The notes: generated by a model not told the origin, from the sequence alone. A stretch of 64,000 bases of DNA from Vibrio hyugaensis (GCF_002906655.1 NZ_CP025795.1:1178001-1242000); one strand, 5' to 3'. Positions 36,097 to 44,977 are shown, numbered from the stretch's first letter. A program made the numbers and translations.

Positions 36097-36654
36097 ATGT
36101 CTATCGAAGCTACTTTGCTTGCTCGCTGCGAGTCAAAATGTGAACTGTGTTCTTCTGAATCTCAACTAACAGCATTTGCTGTTCCACCACACGGTAACGT
36201 GACTGTTGATACTGCTATCATGGTTTGTGATAAGTGTCATGGTGAGATCGAAGATCCTAAAGACATTAACCACTGGCGCTGCCTAAACGACAGCATGTGG
36301 AGCCAAGTACCTGCGGTACAAGTCACTGCATGGCGCCAACTTACTCGCCTAAACTCTGAAAGCTGGGCTCAAGATGCTCTTGACATGATGTACATGGAAG
36401 AAGAGCAAATGAACTGGGCAATGAAAGGTATGTCTGCTGACGACAAAACGGTTGACTGCAACGGCACTGAACTTAAAAAAGGTGACGACGTAACCGTAAT
36501 CAAAGACCTACCAGTTAAAGGTACAAACCAAGTAATCAAACAAGGTACTGTTATTCGTGGTATCAGCCTTGGTGATGATCCTAAACTTGTTTCAGGTAAG
36601 GCAAACGGCGGTCAGTCAATGTACGTGATCGCTGAGTACTGCCGTAAGAAGTAA
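36097..36654 (+). CDS. PhnA-family zinc-ribbon protein (YjdM-like)
   Basis: 185 residues. The N-terminal zinc ribbon has CELC (about 16-19) and CDKC (about 44-47). The C-terminal PhnA domain (about 115-185) begins TVDCNGTELKKGDDVTVIKD and includes an SH3-like KGTNQVIKQGTVIRGI. Named after the E. coli phn region, but most family members are not phosphonate enzymes; it is best left as a conserved protein of unknown role. Single gene with its own terminator. Confidence 0.87.
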   Translation: MSIEATLLARCESKCELCSSESQLTAFAVPPHGNVTVDTAIMVCDKCHGEIEDPKDINHWRCLNDSMWSQVPAVQVTAWRQLTRLNSESWAQDALDMMYMEEEQMNWAMKGMSADDKTVDCNGTELKKGDDVTVIKDLPVKGTNQVIKQGTVIRGISLGDDPKLVSGKANGGQSMYVIAEYCRKK

Positions 36655-36677
36655 TCTCGATATTACTTTCGAAGTTT

Positions 36678-36706
36678 AACGGGGTTCCAATTGGGACCCC
36701 GTTTTC
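36678..36706 (+). terminator. Rho-independent terminator of the PhnA-like gene
   Basis: AACGGGGT/ACCCCGTT stem enclosing TCCAATTGGG, then TTTCGTTTC, 23 bases after the stop. Confidence 0.85.
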
Positions 36707-36809
36707 GTTTCTAACTTCCGCTTTCTTCTACTTATCTATTTTATCGCTGTCATTCCTCGCTTTCGCTCTCAAGCATTTTCGATTATGGTTCGAGAAGGAA
36801 CAAATTAAG

Positions 36810-37724
36810 ATGGATTGTTGTATGAAGAAGTTAACCATTCTTGATGGTGGTATGGGCCGTGAACTCAAACGCATTGGGGCACCTTTCTCGCAGCCACAAT
36901 GGAGCGCTCAAGCTCTGATTGAATCTCCCGAGTACGTCTATCAGGCGCATCAAAGCTTTATCAATGCTGGGGCGGAGATCATTATCGCCAATAGTTATGC
37001 TTGTGTACCGTTTCATCTTGGTGAAACACTCTACGAACAACGTGGTAGTGAGCTTGCTCGTCAAGCGGCTCAGATTGCACAAGAATGCGCAAATCAATCA
37101 CCAAACGACATTATCGTCGCAGGCTGTATTCCCCCCGCATTTGGTAGCTATCGCCCTGACCTATTTGAAAAAGAGCAAGGCGAACAGATCTTCGAAACGT
37201 TACTGAAAGCACAAGATGACTATGTCGCGATCTGGATTGCGGAAACGATCTGCAGCCTAGAGGAGCTCACTTGTTTGCAAAACGTCTTTAATAGCAGCAA
37301 TAAACCGGTCGTTTATGCCTTTTCTCTCAACGACGACGTGTCAAGCACCGCACTCCTTCGTTCCGGGGAAACCGTAACGCAAGCCATTGAACAAGTGGTG
37401 GCCAATGCTTCGGTTAATACACGTGGTATATACTTCAACTGTTCGGTACCAGAGGTAATGGCAAAAGCGGTCAGCGACACCAACGCTATCTTAAACAAAC
37501 ACAAGAGCAATATTGATATTGGCGTTTATGCAAATAACTTTACTGCAATTAAATCTGATCATGAAGCAAATAGCGCACTTCAATCCATGCGCGAACTTAC
37601 TCCAAAAGAATACGTCGAATTTGCGAAAGAATGGTATGCAAAAGGAGCAACCGTCATTGGTGGATGCTGCGGTATCGGCCCAGAACACATCAAAGCGTTG
37701 GTGGATTGGAAAAACGCAGTGTAA
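36810..37724 (+). CDS. Homocysteine S-methyltransferase family protein
   Basis: 304 residues. The TIM-barrel family starts with ILDGGMGRELKRIGAP (about 10-25) and ends with VIGGCCGIGPEHI (about 281-293). The Cys pair together with the earlier Cys in YFNCS (about 210) would form the zinc site that activates homocysteine. MmuM-type enzymes use S-methylmethionine as donor; the donor here is uncertain. The ATG at 36810 has AAGGA upstream; MKKLTI at 36822 is the alternative. Convergent with the DUF1223 gene, with a 5-base gap and no room for a terminator. Confidence 0.87.
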   Translation: MDCCMKKLTILDGGMGRELKRIGAPFSQPQWSAQALIESPEYVYQAHQSFINAGAEIIIANSYACVPFHLGETLYEQRGSELARQAAQIAQECANQSPNDIIVAGCIPPAFGSYRPDLFEKEQGEQIFETLLKAQDDYVAIWIAETICSLEELTCLQNVFNSSNKPVVYAFSLNDDVSSTALLRSGETVTQAIEQVVANASVNTRGIYFNCSVPEVMAKAVSDTNAILNKHKSNIDIGVYANNFTAIKSDHEANSALQSMRELTPKEYVEFAKEWYAKGATVIGGCCGIGPEHIKALVDWKNAV

Positions 37725-37729
37725 ACATT

Positions 37730-38428
37730 CTAATCAATGTCTCCTGCAACCGTCTGTACACGGTTAAAGGTACCAGGCTCAGTCACCCACGCCGCAACAG
37801 CATCAATATTATCTAACGGTTGACTGAGCTTAAACGTCCACTGTCCATTCTCTGAACGACTTTGTTGTTTCTCTAATACCACAAAATCATGCTCAAGGAC
37901 TTTACCTCTATTCTCCCCCCTTTTCACTGGTGTGGTTTCATTATTTGAGAGAAACACAATCGTCGCATCATACATACCCACCTCTTCAAATCGCAGGGTG
38001 AATTGGTTGCCAGATCGCTCTAGAACCAAAGATTGGGCTTTATCGTTGTGGTTGCTTGGTAACACACGCTCACGCCAGTTGAAGAAGCCGCGCCATTCTT
38101 TACCATCAACGACAAATGCCGGAGTATAAACACTCCCTACCGCGCCATAAGCACGATACAAACGTTGCAGCTGAGAGAATTCAGGCTTTGCAAATTTGTC
38201 TTTCCAGCCAAGATAGTCCCAATAGTCAACGTGGTAGGCAACGGGAATGTACTTTCCCCACAAACCAGGGTTGGATTCGAACGTGGAAAGGTATTTGTCT
38301 GCAGGTGGACAACTAGAGCAACCTTCTGAAGTAAACAGTTCGATGACTTGGGCAGGCCGCCCCTCATGAGACCATATTTGAGAAGCAGAAAGGCTCGCTA
38401 GAATAGACAAAGTTGATATAGCAATCAT
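37730..38428 (-). CDS. DUF1223 secreted thioredoxin-like protein
   Basis: 232 residues. The N-terminal 20 residues look like a signal peptide. VIELFTSEGCSSCPPADKYL (about 28-47) is the DUF1223 hallmark with a CSSC redox-type pair. YHVDYWDYLGWKDKFA and YTPAFVVDGKEW are further conserved segments. Probably a periplasmic thiol-redox protein, but no partner is known. Convergent with the homocysteine methyltransferase-like gene. Confidence 0.87.
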   Translation of the reverse strand: MIAISTLSILASLSASQIWSHEGRPAQVIELFTSEGCSSCPPADKYLSTFESNPGLWGKYIPVAYHVDYWDYLGWKDKFAKPEFSQLQRLYRAYGAVGSVYTPAFVVDGKEWRGFFNWRERVLPSNHNDKAQSLVLERSGNQFTLRFEEVGMYDATIVFLSNNETTPVKRGENRGKVLEHDFVVLEKQQSRSENGQWTFKLSQPLDNIDAVAAWVTEPGTFNRVQTVAGDID

Positions 38429-38518
38429 AGACAGTTCCTTCTTGTAACTACTGACTATGACCGTGCTACCTAAAGATAGCTTTCAATACTGTTTTAGAAG
38501 TGTAGATTTCAGATACAA

Positions 38519-38545
38519 AAATGCCGGCAAATTAAGCCGGCATTT
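38519..38545 (-). terminator. Rho-independent terminator of the 63-residue gene
   Basis: AAATGCCGGC/GCCGGCATTT perfect 10-bp stem, 7-base loop, 22 bases past the stop on the minus strand; U-tract TTTTTG on the minus side. Confidence 0.85.
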
Positions 38546-38566
38546 CGAATTCGCTTTATATTCAGA

Positions 38567-38758
38567 TTAACGATACATACCGATATCTTTCTGAATATGT
38601 GCTGACAAATCTTCTGCGTAGTAGCTGCGAGGTGCAGAATTGTCTACAAAAAGAATGTCTAGTAGGTGAGCAATCAATCCTTTGAAGTTAACCGAGTAGG
38701 TTTTCTTATCCATAGAGGTTGGTAAAGCTACATTTGTCATTTGCATTGCTTGTGCCAT
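38567..38758 (-). CDS. Conserved small protein, function unknown
   Basis: 63 residues starting MAQAMQMTNVALPTSMDKKT and ending in YYAEDLSAHIQKDIGMYR. AGAGAGGC lies upstream of the ATG, and a strong terminator follows, so it is a bona fide short transcript. The hydrophobic middle (LIAHLLDILFVD) is short for a membrane span. I recall no family name. The 279-base gap upstream (38759-39037) is A/T-rich with one perfect inverted repeat. Confidence 0.6.
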   Translation of the reverse strand: MAQAMQMTNVALPTSMDKKTYSVNFKGLIAHLLDILFVDNSAPRSYYAEDLSAHIQKDIGMYR

Positions 38759-38950
38759 GATTGCCTCTCTTTAAAAGCAGTAATTTGTTTCGTTGGTTGT
38801 ATATTAGTCATTTTTTCATTGAGCAAAAAATGACAAAATTTGCTCATTCAAATTAGTTTTTCTAATGAAACAAGGTATTTACAAACACCCAGAATACAAA
38901 AGCCACCAAAATGAATAGTTATTCATAAATTGAAATCTTTAGTTGAATAA

Positions 38951-38976
38951 CTTGGATTTACGTAGGTAAATCCAAG
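38951..38976 (-). repeat. Perfect 11-bp inverted repeat downstream of terC
   Basis: CTTGGATTTAC/GTAAATCCAAG with a 4-base loop, about 60 bases beyond the terC stop. T-tracts are poor on both strands. It may be a weak terminator of terC or an operator of the 63-residue gene. Confidence 0.45.
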
Positions 38977-39037
38977 TTTAAGTGCAACATTTTTTTAACT
39001 AAAATCGTTTTCCAGTGTTTTTGAATTTACAAAATCA

Positions 39038-40057
39038 TCAAGAGTTCTGATTAGTAATATTAACGCTAGAATTATCGTTAGATTTGTTCTTATAAATAGA
39101 TGCAATAACCGCCGCCGTCATGACCGTAACCAAGAACGTTAATGACCAAACCGTCGGAATTTCATATTGAGTTCCGACTAGTAGCATCTTGATACCGATA
39201 AAGATCATGATGACTGACAACGCTGGTTTTAGGTAAACAAACTTATCCAACATCGCTTGAAGTACAAAGTACAATGAACGTAAGCCAAGTAGAGCAAATA
39301 CGTTTGCCGCTAAAACTAGGAACGGTTCGCGTGTGACAGCGAAGATCGCAGGGATAGAATCCAAAGCGAACATAACGTCCATCACCGCAATCACACCAAC
39401 AACGATCAACATTGGCGTTGCAACCCACTTACCTGCTTGTTTTAAGATCAAGTGGTTGCCTTGATACTCGTCTGTCACTGGTAAGAACTTGCGTATGAAT
39501 TGCTCAGGATAAGGGTTCACCTCTTCTTCTTCGCCTTTATCTCGCGCTAGCTTGATACCAGTCCAAATTAGGAATGCCGCGAATAGGTAAAGCACCCAGT
39601 GGTATTGAGCCAACAACTGTGCACCAACAGCAATCATGATTGCACGTAGCACTAACGCACCAATGACACCCCACAGTAAAGCACGAGGACGTAAATGTTC
39701 TGGCACCTTGTATTGCGCAAAGATAATCGCAAAAACAAACAAGTTGTCGACACTTAACGATTTCTCAAGCAAGTAACCCGTTAAGAATGATATGGTCGCC
39801 TTTTCGTGAGTATAAACGCTATGAGGCGCGTAATAATCCCAAAAGAAATAGATAGAACCTGCGAAGACAAACGCTAATAAGAACCAGAATACGCTCCAAC
39901 CAATCGCTTTTTTCATGGTAATCACGCCGCCACGAGTCTGATAGATATCGAGAGCGACTAAAACCAAAGTAAATAGGCCGAATACACCGTACATTGTCAG
40001 TGATTCTTGCAGTGGAACAGACTGGGATAATTGGGTGGTATTTTCGATAAGAGACAT
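39038..40057 (-). CDS. alx: TerC/Alx-family membrane protein, probable Mn2+ exporter
   Basis: 339 residues from ATG 40057, which has GGAGGAAGC directly upstream; the in-frame ATG at 40081 lies inside the regulatory hairpins. Eight to nine helices. Conserved acidic membrane segments are LEKSLSVDNLFVFA (about 96-109) and VIAVMDVMFALDSIPAIFAV (about 216-235), the TerC signature. E. coli Alx and MntP-linked TerC proteins are controlled by the yybP-ykoY RNA and take part in manganese homeostasis; the RNA is present here upstream (40150-40275). Metal specificity is inferred from that. Confidence 0.9.
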   Translation of the reverse strand: MSLIENTTQLSQSVPLQESLTMYGVFGLFTLVLVALDIYQTRGGVITMKKAIGWSVFWFLLAFVFAGSIYFFWDYYAPHSVYTHEKATISFLTGYLLEKSLSVDNLFVFAIIFAQYKVPEHLRPRALLWGVIGALVLRAIMIAVGAQLLAQYHWVLYLFAAFLIWTGIKLARDKGEEEEVNPYPEQFIRKFLPVTDEYQGNHLILKQAGKWVATPMLIVVGVIAVMDVMFALDSIPAIFAVTREPFLVLAANVFALLGLRSLYFVLQAMLDKFVYLKPALSVIMIFIGIKMLLVGTQYEIPTVWSLTFLVTVMTAAVIASIYKNKSNDNSSVNITNQNS

Positions 40058-40101
40058 GCTTCCTCCCGTGCGGAAGGACATTATTCGGGCTGACCTTCCG
40101 C
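40058..40101 (-). promoter_or_regulatory. Possible translational switch around the terC ribosome site
   Basis: Reading the minus strand: GCGGAAGG (40094-40101), CCTTCCGC (40070-40077), then GGGAGGAAGC (40058-40067), the ribosome site. The middle segment can pair perfectly with the first (8 bp), leaving the site open, or via CTTCC with GGAAG, closing it. This is the layout of an expression platform below the riboswitch aptamer. Confidence 0.5.
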
Positions 40102-40149
40102 AAACAATACAAACCAGCAGTCACATTACCCATGTGTCTGCTAATCAAT

Positions 40150-40275
40150 GAATGCGTTGGTCTCGTTGAAGTGACGACTTGATGAATCAAGTATCACCTT
40201 TATTTACCGGATAAGCTGATGCTTAACGAGATGACGATAAATAAACTTGCGCTAACTACTCCCCAAACGCCGCCA
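40150..40275 (-). ncRNA. yybP-ykoY (Mn2+) riboswitch upstream of terC/alx
   Basis: On the minus strand the conserved aptamer core TTTGGGGAGTAG follows a GGCGGCG stem arm (about 40274-40252). CGTCATCTCG, a TAAGC/GCTTA hairpin and a long ACTTGAT/ATCAAGT hairpin follow. The closing GAGACCAACGC (about 40154-40165) pairs back with GCGTT. The GGGGAGUAG motif and the TerC/Alx gene downstream are the classic yybP-ykoY combination. Exact ends are approximate. Confidence 0.82.
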
Positions 40276-40384
40276 TCATACCCCTGCCTGCTGCGATCTC
40301 CAACAAAAATTACTTATCGATAAAAACAAAGTATTTTGTGAAGAACAGTTATCAGCAGCACCTATCTACTGGACGATAAATACA

Positions 40385-40412
40385 AAAAAGGAGCACTGCT
40401 GTGCTCCTTTTT
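40385..40412 (-). terminator. Terminator of the 31-residue ORF
   Basis: AAAAAGGAGCAC/GTGCTCCTTTTT stem with a TGCT loop, 14 bases beyond the stop of the small minus-strand ORF. T-runs on both sides. Confidence 0.88.
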
Positions 40413-40426
40413 GATGACTTATCGGT

Positions 40427-40522
40427 TTACAAACCAGTTAATGGTACAAAATAAACCAGTGTTGACCAAACCGCGACCCACGCAACGACGACCGCTGCAT
40501 CAGCCCAATCTTTTTTCCACAT
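40427..40522 (-). CDS. Small ORF, 31-residue predicted membrane peptide
   Basis: ATG (40522) to TAA (40427): MWKKDWADAAVVVAWVAVWS then TLVYFVPLTGL. A short charged N-end leads into one 20-residue hydrophobic helix rich in Trp and Val. GAGGGAAGAGAGT precedes the ATG, a strong ribosome site. A terminator sits 14 bases after the stop. Located between the 5'-nucleotidase (62 bases upstream) and the terC riboswitch, so it may be the last gene of the nucleotidase transcript. No family recognised. Confidence 0.6.
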   Translation of the reverse strand: MWKKDWADAAVVVAWVAVWSTLVYFVPLTGL

Positions 40523-40583
40523 ACTCTCTTCCCTCTTAATCGCATGTGCAATAGAAAGAGAGCAAAAAGGATACCAATAAGCT

Positions 40584-42320
40584 TTACTGGCTCTTTTGGG
40601 AATAAACTTTGTGATTTTCGTTCAAACAGTTTGGTTCATCGGTCAGTAATTCAATGAAACAATCGGCCATAGAAAGGTTACTCACAAACCCTTCACCTTT
40701 CATGTTTAACAAGGCTTCATAGCCTTCTTTACCTTTCATTGTGTAGGCCGAAGATGCCCCGCGATACCACTCTTCTTCTTGAATCGGTGACCAACGATCC
40801 CCATCAAAAATTTCTAAATTTTTAATGCGTTGTCCTTTGGCTGCATCCGCATCGTATTCAAAGCTCAAGTTATGCGTATATGGGTAGCTACCAGAACCAG
40901 TGCCTTCAACGCCATTGTTGAGTGCATTATTGATTGCGCCTTCCAATGCTAGACGAATCGCTTTACCTTGCACATCATAACAGCCGATTGGCACGGCAAA
41001 TGGCAACAATCGTCCGGCAACATCTGCCACGGTGATCTTTCCCGGATTGAGAGAAGTGCGCACCCCACCCGCATTATGAATTGCAAATTGAACCTGATGA
41101 CCACGTTTGTTCAAACTATAAAGAAAGGAGTGCGCAACGGATGGCGCAAGCTCGCTACCACCGAATTCATCGGGCACTCGAACATGACGCTTTTTCTGCA
41201 CTACGTTTGCAATGACTTGTGCTTGCAACTTGCGCACTCGCGGAATGTATTTATCACTCAAAATTGCCTGTGTTTCAGGGTGCTTCTTACACACAACCAC
41301 ATTTGGCTGACCATGAATAAAGTCACACGCTTCTTCAAACACACCTTGATCGAGCTGCTCGTTTAACGTTGAGTCCCAAAAGATTCGACGTCCAAGTAAC
41401 AACTCATTTTGGCCATTTAGCATGGTCGCTTTGCCGCTTTCATCAAACTCAAGCACACAATGCCCCATCGTCAACGCATGATAACCAGCTTGCACAACGT
41501 AAGTGTCATTAACTTTAATGCCATAAGGGTCGTCTTGACCTAGACCAATAGCGGTAAAGTCACCCTGTAACCTATGACTGTGACCGCCGACAATAATGCC
41601 AACACCTTCTACTTTGGATGCTAATTCAAGATCGCCTTCGTAACCTAAGTGGCTTAAAAGAATGATATTTTTGATACCCGCTTGGTGAATCTGTTCAACC
41701 GTATGCTTTGCGGTTTCAATTGCAGATATGAATGGTGTATCCGCATCTGGGTTTGCAATGTCGCTCATCTTATCAATAGACAAACCGAAAATGGCAACTC
41801 TCTCGCCATCAAATTCTTTGATCAAATATTGCGCGCTTTGAGTTGCAGTATCGAAGCTTAGTACATTGTCACAATCACTCATACGGTGATCTTTGCTCGA
41901 TAACTCATTCGACAAATCCCAATTGCCCGCAAGCAGTGGAAAGTGAGTACGTTGACAAAACAACGCGACTGGCTCATTCCCCATATCCAATTCATGATTG
42001 CCTAAAGCCATGGCATCGATGTTTAGAGCATTTAACAGATCAGCGTTTGCTTTGCCTTTAAATAGGGAAAAATACAACGTGCCTTGAAAACAATCACCAG
42101 CATGAAGGAACAACATGCCCTGACCTTGGCGTTGAGCATCATCGCGAAGCTGTTCTACGCGCGTTGCAATACGCGAAAAACCACCAGCGCTCACGTAAGG
42201 CTCCAGTGTACGTTCGTTATCGATATTGAGTTTTAGCTGTAATGACGTTGGTTCAAAGTAGGAATGTGTGTCATTGATGTGCGCCAGTTTGATTCTGACT
42301 GGCTTATGATTTTTATTCAT
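40584..42320 (-). CDS. 5'-nucleotidase / UDP-sugar hydrolase-type metallophosphoesterase
   Basis: About 578 residues from ATG 42320 (MNKNHKPVRI), which has GAGAAG about 7 bases upstream. In-frame ATGs at 42341 and 42326 exist, but the first lies at the predicted transcription start. Metallophosphatase domain (about 10-290): AHINDTHSY, HAGDCFQGT, LGNHELDMG, GGHSHRLQGD metal-ligand motifs. C-terminal nucleotidase domain (about 365-550): AIHNAGGVRTSLNPG, YDVQGKAIRLALEGA. Unlike UshA there is no signal peptide, so a cytoplasmic location is likely. A Pho-box-like element precedes it. Confidence 0.86.
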   Translation of the reverse strand: MNKNHKPVRIKLAHINDTHSYFEPTSLQLKLNIDNERTLEPYVSAGGFSRIATRVEQLRDDAQRQGQGMLFLHAGDCFQGTLYFSLFKGKANADLLNALNIDAMALGNHELDMGNEPVALFCQRTHFPLLAGNWDLSNELSSKDHRMSDCDNVLSFDTATQSAQYLIKEFDGERVAIFGLSIDKMSDIANPDADTPFISAIETAKHTVEQIHQAGIKNIILLSHLGYEGDLELASKVEGVGIIVGGHSHRLQGDFTAIGLGQDDPYGIKVNDTYVVQAGYHALTMGHCVLEFDESGKATMLNGQNELLLGRRIFWDSTLNEQLDQGVFEEACDFIHGQPNVVVCKKHPETQAILSDKYIPRVRKLQAQVIANVVQKKRHVRVPDEFGGSELAPSVAHSFLYSLNKRGHQVQFAIHNAGGVRTSLNPGKITVADVAGRLLPFAVPIGCYDVQGKAIRLALEGAINNALNNGVEGTGSGSYPYTHNLSFEYDADAAKGQRIKNLEIFDGDRWSPIQEEEWYRGASSAYTMKGKEGYEALLNMKGEGFVSNLSMADCFIELLTDEPNCLNENHKVYSQKSQ

Positions 42321-42349
42321 TGTCATCTTCTCTCTTTTCATTCCTTTTA

Positions 42350-42383
42350 ATTATTAGAATTGAATCATGACAGAATCATGAAT
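42350..42383 (-). promoter_or_regulatory. Candidate Pho-box promoter of the 5'-nucleotidase gene
   Basis: Minus strand: ATTCATGATT followed by CTGTCATGATT, TCAT repeats exactly 11 bases apart as in PhoB boxes, then CAATTC and TAATAAT (42350-42356) as -10. The spacing from box to -10 equals that I recall for E. coli phoA. One half-site (CTGTCAT) is perfect, the other weaker. Confidence 0.5.
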
Positions 42384-42599
42384 TTTATGAAACAGAGAAA
42401 TCGTCATTTCATTTTAACGTGATCAAGATTCATCTTGCGTACAATTATGAAAGCGACTTTACGCCTAAACGGTCTGCATTCCTAGGGTGAATGCTCTTAA
42501 TTTTGTGAACTGAGCTTAACTCGATTAGACCAATTTCATATATGCTTAGGAGAAGCAAAAGAACTCTCTATAATTCAAATAATTGCAAGGAGGAGTGAG

Positions 42600-44231
42600 A
42601 TGAGACTAGAACGCATCGAAATCTCTGGGTTTAGAGGCATCAAACGCCTTTCACTCTCTTTTGACGAACTCACCACCTTGATTGGTGAAAATACTTGGGG
42701 CAAATCATCATTACTTGATGCGCTTTCGCTTGCCCTTCCTGCTGACGGTTCTCTTTATCAGTTTGAGATGACTGATTTCCACGTTGACTACGCCATCGCC
42801 CATCCGCAATCGCAGCATTTACAAATTATCCTGTGTTTTAAGGCACAAGATAAACAAGAAGTGAATGCTGGTCGGTATCGTCGTATAAAGCCGACATGGT
42901 GTATCAATGCAGACGATGAACACGTCATTTATTACCGTATAAGTGCCACGCGAGACGGCCATAACACAACGACAAAGTACGCCTTTCTAGATTGTGACGG
43001 CGAACCAAAACAGCTGCACCATTCAGAAAAGCTCGCGGTTGAACTCATGACGCTACATCCAGTGATTCGTTTACGCGACTCACGTCGTTTCCCTGCTCCT
43101 CCCACCAATGGAGACAGCAAAAATGCACGTATTGAAAAACGGATTAACAACACTTGTCGTCGTTTAGTTGCCATGCCCGGCCACGTCAACAAAGGTGAGG
43201 TACGAAGTAGTCTAGGCTCCATGCAAACTTTGGTTGAACACTACTTTGCTTTCCGAAGTGTTAAAAAAGGCAACCCAAGAAAGCCACGCGACGGATTGTT
43301 CTATGCGAGCCCCTCCTCTGAAAAAGGCCTTGCGCAGTTTCTTAAAGAAACCAACAACAAACAAAGTCGATTGCTTTTAATGGGCTTACTAAACGCGTAT
43401 TTGCAAGCAAAAGGTCCAACCGACTTGAGGCGCTGCGCTCGCCCTATTTTGATCATTGAAGATCCAGAAGGTCGTTTACACCCTACCCACTTATCGCGTG
43501 CTTGGAGTTTGTTGCAGCTATTACCAATGCAGAAGATTCTGACCACCAACAGTGCCCGTTTGCTCGGTTCTGTTCCATTGGCCTCTATCCGACGTTTAGT
43601 TCGTTTATCAGACAAGACCGTTGCAAAGTCACTCAATACTAACCGCTTTAGTGTCGATCAATTGAGACGGATTGGCTTCCATATTCGCTTCCACCGTGCA
43701 GGTGCACTCTTTGCTCGCTGTTGGTTATTGGTTGAGGGAGAAACTGAAGTATGGCTATTTAACGAACTCGCCCGCCAATGCGGATACGATTTAGCGGCGG
43801 AGGGTGTTCAAATTGTCGAGTTTGCACAGTCTGGTTTGAAGTCACTCATCAAAGTGGCCAAAGAGTTTGGAATTGATTGGCACGTTGTTACCGATGGAGA
43901 CCCTGCGGGAAAAAAATACGCACATACGGTTCGAGCGCACTTAGATAATGATCAGGAACGCCATCGCTTAACCGAATTGCCAGATCGAGACATTGAACAC
44001 TTCTTGTATAACAACGGGTTCGAATTGTTCTTTAAAGACATTGTTAAGATCCCTCATGACCACCCGATCCCTGCGAAAAAAGTTGTTAATCGTGTTTTGA
44101 AGAAACAAGCAAAGCCAGATTTAGCCCTTGCTATCGTTGCCCATTGCGAAGAACGAGGTGTCGAATGCATCCCTGTCTTGCTTCGTTGGACCCTAAAACG
44201 AGTAGTAACGATGGCGAACGGCAACACCTGA
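42600..44231 (+). CDS. ybjD: OLD-family ATP-dependent nuclease-like protein, YbjD (DUF2813)
   Basis: 543 residues, near the 552 of E. coli YbjD, which it closely resembles in memory. ABC-type ATPase N-terminus: IEISGFRGIKRLSLSF (7-22), Walker A IGENTWGKSSLLDAL (about 29-43), and ILIIEDPEGRLHP (about 281-293) as Walker B region with TTNSARLLG after it. The C-terminal TOPRIM domain: CWLLVEGETEVWLFNEL (about 376-392) and WHVVTDGDPAGKKYA (about 430-444). OLD-family nucleases act in DNA processing and phage defence, but YbjD is a widespread chromosomal gene with no proven role. AAGGAGG precedes the ATG. Confidence 0.88.
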   Translation: MRLERIEISGFRGIKRLSLSFDELTTLIGENTWGKSSLLDALSLALPADGSLYQFEMTDFHVDYAIAHPQSQHLQIILCFKAQDKQEVNAGRYRRIKPTWCINADDEHVIYYRISATRDGHNTTTKYAFLDCDGEPKQLHHSEKLAVELMTLHPVIRLRDSRRFPAPPTNGDSKNARIEKRINNTCRRLVAMPGHVNKGEVRSSLGSMQTLVEHYFAFRSVKKGNPRKPRDGLFYASPSSEKGLAQFLKETNNKQSRLLLMGLLNAYLQAKGPTDLRRCARPILIIEDPEGRLHPTHLSRAWSLLQLLPMQKILTTNSARLLGSVPLASIRRLVRLSDKTVAKSLNTNRFSVDQLRRIGFHIRFHRAGALFARCWLLVEGETEVWLFNELARQCGYDLAAEGVQIVEFAQSGLKSLIKVAKEFGIDWHVVTDGDPAGKKYAHTVRAHLDNDQERHRLTELPDRDIEHFLYNNGFELFFKDIVKIPHDHPIPAKKVVNRVLKKQAKPDLALAIVAHCEERGVECIPVLLRWTLKRVVTMANGNT

Positions 44232-44393
44232 TCGTACCCATGACTTGTGTTGCAGATAAGCGGAACGGAAATACAAACATAAAAAAAGCACACCAATTTG
44301 GTGTGCTTGTATCAAGAATCAATAATTTTGATTAACTGTATTGAGCGGGATAAGTCTCAATACACAGCGGATACAAATAAGATCGGGGGTTCA

Positions 44394-44873
44394 CTACTGT
44401 ACTTGCTCAGCAAGCGAAGAAGTAGCGGCTGATTTCGCATGTAACCAAAGTCCCGTCGCTTTCATCAGGTAGCCAAACACACCACCTAAGATCAGTGATG
44501 GAACGACAAGTTGCCAGTTACCATCAGCAGCGAAGGTCGCGCATGAGCCAATGAAAGTACCAGGAATGTACGCTAACCAAGCTTGCTTGGCTTGAATACA
44601 CATGAAAAACGCAACAACAGCAGTAATTACGTAGCCAAGAATCTCTAGCCCTGCATAACTAGAACCGTAGATGATCACCATTGCCCAAAAAACACCACTC
44701 AAGTTGGTAATTAAGCTAATTCCTAAGCCTTTTAAGCCACTTGTCGGGGATGCAAAGTAACTTGTACAGCCAAGAAAGCCAGCCCAAGATAATAGGCCTA
44801 GGGAGATCGCGATCCAGCCCCACACGCCAGAGAGAATGCCAGTAGTAATAGAGATTGCTAAAAGTGTTGTCAT
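44394..44873 (-). CDS. DUF1097 (YcdZ-like) integral membrane protein
   Basis: 159 residues with five hydrophobic helices (about 4-20, 22-40, 48-72, 78-95, 118-140). Segments GWIAISLGLLSWAGFLGCTS and FGYLMKATGLWLHAK match the remembered YcdZ/DUF1097 family, whose function is unknown. Upstream (44978-44991) lies an FNR/CRP-like inverted repeat. Confidence 0.82.
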   Translation of the reverse strand: MTTLLAISITTGILSGVWGWIAISLGLLSWAGFLGCTSYFASPTSGLKGLGISLITNLSGVFWAMVIIYGSSYAGLEILGYVITAVVAFFMCIQAKQAWLAYIPGTFIGSCATFAADGNWQLVVPSLILGGVFGYLMKATGLWLHAKSAATSSLAEQVQ

Positions 44874-44977
44874 GGTATTCTTACCCGCTTGCTAGTCTCG
44901 TACCGAATTGGTTAGAGAACTGCCTTCATACATTGAAATCAGGCAGTCAATACTAGGCATATAGCACGAACACTTCG

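Noticed and set aside
42600..44231. OLD-family nuclease as a possible novel phage-defence system
   Set aside because: It matches the chromosomal YbjD family closely and has no UvrD-like (GajB) or other defence partner beside it. Neighbours are housekeeping genes.
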